Source of the DNA: Collimonas humicola
Lineage (GTDB): Bacteria; Pseudomonadota; Gammaproteobacteria; Burkholderiales; Burkholderiaceae_D
Direction: 5' to 3'
Length of the DNA stretch: 64,000 nucleotides
Assembly (NCBI RefSeq): GCF_018304945.1
Contig: NZ_JAGQEE010000001.1
Coordinates: forward strand, 806,001-870,000
The notes under the pieces are model-generated. The model did no database searches, was not told the DNA's origin, and saw nothing but the letters and a program-made list of their open reading frames with translations. Below are positions 63,013-64,000 of this stretch, in pieces. Numbering within the stretch: position 1 is the stretch's first letter; every line of letters begins with the position of its first letter. The position numbers were made by a program, and so were the translations under genes.

Positions 63013-63738
63013 TTATTTATTGCTGAATGCGCTGTGCAATTGCCAGACCAGGTTGGCGAACGGCATGTCCAGCGCCGCATAGACGTCCTGCGCCTTCGGA
63101 TCGGTGTTATCCCTCAGCATTTCCACGGCTGCCGTCGCATAGTCGGTCACCGGCACGCCGGCGCCTGCCAGCCGCTGCAAGCCGACGGTGCGCTTGGCGT
63201 CATTGAATGTGCCGGAGGCATCCAGCACCACGCGCGCGTCGTAGCCGGCGGCCTTGGCGGACAAGGCCGGGAAGGTGGCGCAGACTTCCAGCGAGACGCC
63301 GGCGATCAGGATTTGCTTGCGTCCGGTTTTACGGATCGCCGCTTGCACCTGCGGATCTTGCCAGGCATTGACCACGTTGCGGCTGATCACCGGCACGCCT
63401 GGCAAGGCTGCGCGCAGCTCCGGGATGGTCGGCCCCCACATGCCGTCCGGCATGGTGGCCGTCATGATCACCGGCACGCCCAATGCCTGCGCCGCCTTGG
63501 CCAGCGCCACCACATTGTGCTTGAGCTCGGCGACGGGCATGTCGCGCACGCCTGTAAACAGGCCGACCTGATGATCGACCAGCAGCAACACAGTGTCGTC
63601 GCGCGATTGCGGGGCGAGATAGGCATTGCTGCCCTGGACGCGCACATCGGCTGGGGCGGCTGCTCCAGCGTTGACGGCGAATAACGAGAAAGCCAAGGCG
63701 GCAATGGCGCCAGCCTGGATAAATTTGCTGCGTTTCAT
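63013..63738 (-). CDS. Isochorismatase-like hydrolase with signal peptide
   Basis: 241 residues. N-terminal MKRSKFIQAGAIAALAFSLF resembles a Sec signal (cleavage near NAGAAAPA). The cysteine-hydrolase fold follows, with catalytic Asp in VLLLVDHQVGLF, the Cys in IAGVSLEVCATFPALSA and a TATMPDGMWGPTIPEL segment. YcaC-like members are usually cytoplasmic, so export is unusual. Pirin and this gene are adjacent on the same strand (35 nt) and are probably co-transcribed, with this gene first. A LysR gene is divergent. Confidence 0.88.
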   Translation of the reverse strand: MKRSKFIQAGAIAALAFSLFAVNAGAAAPADVRVQGSNAYLAPQSRDDTVLLLVDHQVGLFTGVRDMPVAELKHNVVALAKAAQALGVPVIMTATMPDGMWGPTIPELRAALPGVPVISRNVVNAWQDPQVQAAIRKTGRKQILIAGVSLEVCATFPALSAKAAGYDARVVLDASGTFNDAKRTVGLQRLAGAGVPVTDYATAAVEMLRDNTDPKAQDVYAALDMPFANLVWQLHSAFSNK

Positions 63739-63846
63739 GTGAATCTCCTTTGCGGAAGCGGTTTTCGATAAGCGGCAATTGCCTTCTTTGCCTGGGATCC
63801 ATCATGCGCTTGCAACGATCATGGATAAAGGTGCAAAATAACAACC

Positions 63847-63870
63847 TATCGTTTCGCTGATGGAACGATA
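63847..63870. promoter_or_regulatory. Inverted repeat in the isochorismatase-lysR gap
   Basis: TATCGTTTC and GGAACGATA (8 of 9 paired) separated by 6 nt, 25 nt before the lysR start and about 110 nt before the isochorismatase-like gene. It is a likely LysR binding site controlling both directions. Confidence 0.6.
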
Positions 63871-63894
63871 AAAACAAACAAGGTATCCGCTTCC

Positions 63895-64000
63895 ATGAAT
63901 CCTCTGGCGATCGACCTGAATGACCTTTACCTGTTTGCCCAGGTAGTCGAGCGGCGCGGCTTTACCGCGGCTGGCGATGCGCTGGGCATTCCGAAATCGC
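63895..64000 (+). CDS. LysR family regulator, 3'-partial
   Basis: The ATG at 63895 opens a frame of 35 codons to the window edge. The readable residues, starting MNPLAIDLNDLYLFAQVVER and continuing GFTAAGDALGIPKS, are the first helices and the start of the recognition helix of a LysR winged helix-turn-helix. It is divergent from the isochorismatase-like gene. The rest lies outside the window. Confidence 0.85.
   Translation, partial: MNPLAIDLNDLYLFAQVVERRGFTAAGDALGIPKS

Overview
The window is ordinary-GC-rich, densely coded chromosomal DNA of a Gram-negative proteobacterium. The mix of a cytochrome bo3 operon with RegB/RegA, abundant LysR regulators, a two-partner secretion adhesin and DUF4148/DUF1501/DUF1800 genes suggests Burkholderiales, most likely Oxalobacteraceae (Collimonas-like). 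That placement is inference from gene content, not from a marker gene. No rRNA, tRNA, CRISPR array or intact prophage was seen.

Layout. 1-5.4 kb: the end of a fatty acid desaturase, then a four-gene osmoprotectant ABC importer in the same order as E. coli yehZYXW, with a coupled PhnD-like binding protein. 5.4-8.1 kb: rubredoxin reductase, a 54-residue rubredoxin and a Rieske oxygenase, followed by a decayed glutamine amidotransferase gene. 8.7-17.4 kb: a Sel1 lipoprotein, a CpdB-like periplasmic nucleotidase, an ABC-2 exporter, galE and two amino-acid-type binding proteins. 17.6-25 kb: one leftward respiratory block, cyoA - a 46-codon ORF - cyoB - cyoC - cyoD - SURF1 - regB - regA, followed by an RDD protein. 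25-31 kb: an MHS-type transporter; a TetR regulator paired with a 55-residue membrane peptide through a shared operator; a DUF4096 transposase-like ORF; a DUF4148 exported peptide; an O-methyltransferase; a LysR/SDR divergent pair.

31.3-49.4 kb is the most unusual part. It holds an APS kinase and two sulfotransferases, a TpsA adhesin of about 2796 residues carrying 17 tandem 88/89-residue repeats with its TpsB pore, two tandem tail-collar proteins with a DUF6916-like protein and no other phage genes, and a small operon of a 57-codon ORF, an Asp/Asn beta-hydroxylase and a sulfotransferase. A JmjC-type cupin lies just beyond. Together this looks like surface or secreted proteins beside enzymes that could hydroxylate and sulfate a peptide or protein. 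The biochemical link is a hypothesis.

49.5-64 kb: YbjQ-family protein, DUF1501/DUF1800 pair, EF-hand protein, S10 carboxypeptidase, quinone oxidoreductase-type MDR, a leftward operon of a fluoroacetate-dehalogenase-like hydrolase with LeuC/LeuD paralogues under a divergent LysR gene, a pirin, an exported isochorismatase-like protein, and the start of one more LysR gene running off the window.

Three genes shorter than about 60 codons (46, 54 and 55 residues) and one candidate (57 residues) were read directly from the sequence. Their support is start/stop overlaps, ribosome-binding sites or diagnostic motifs.
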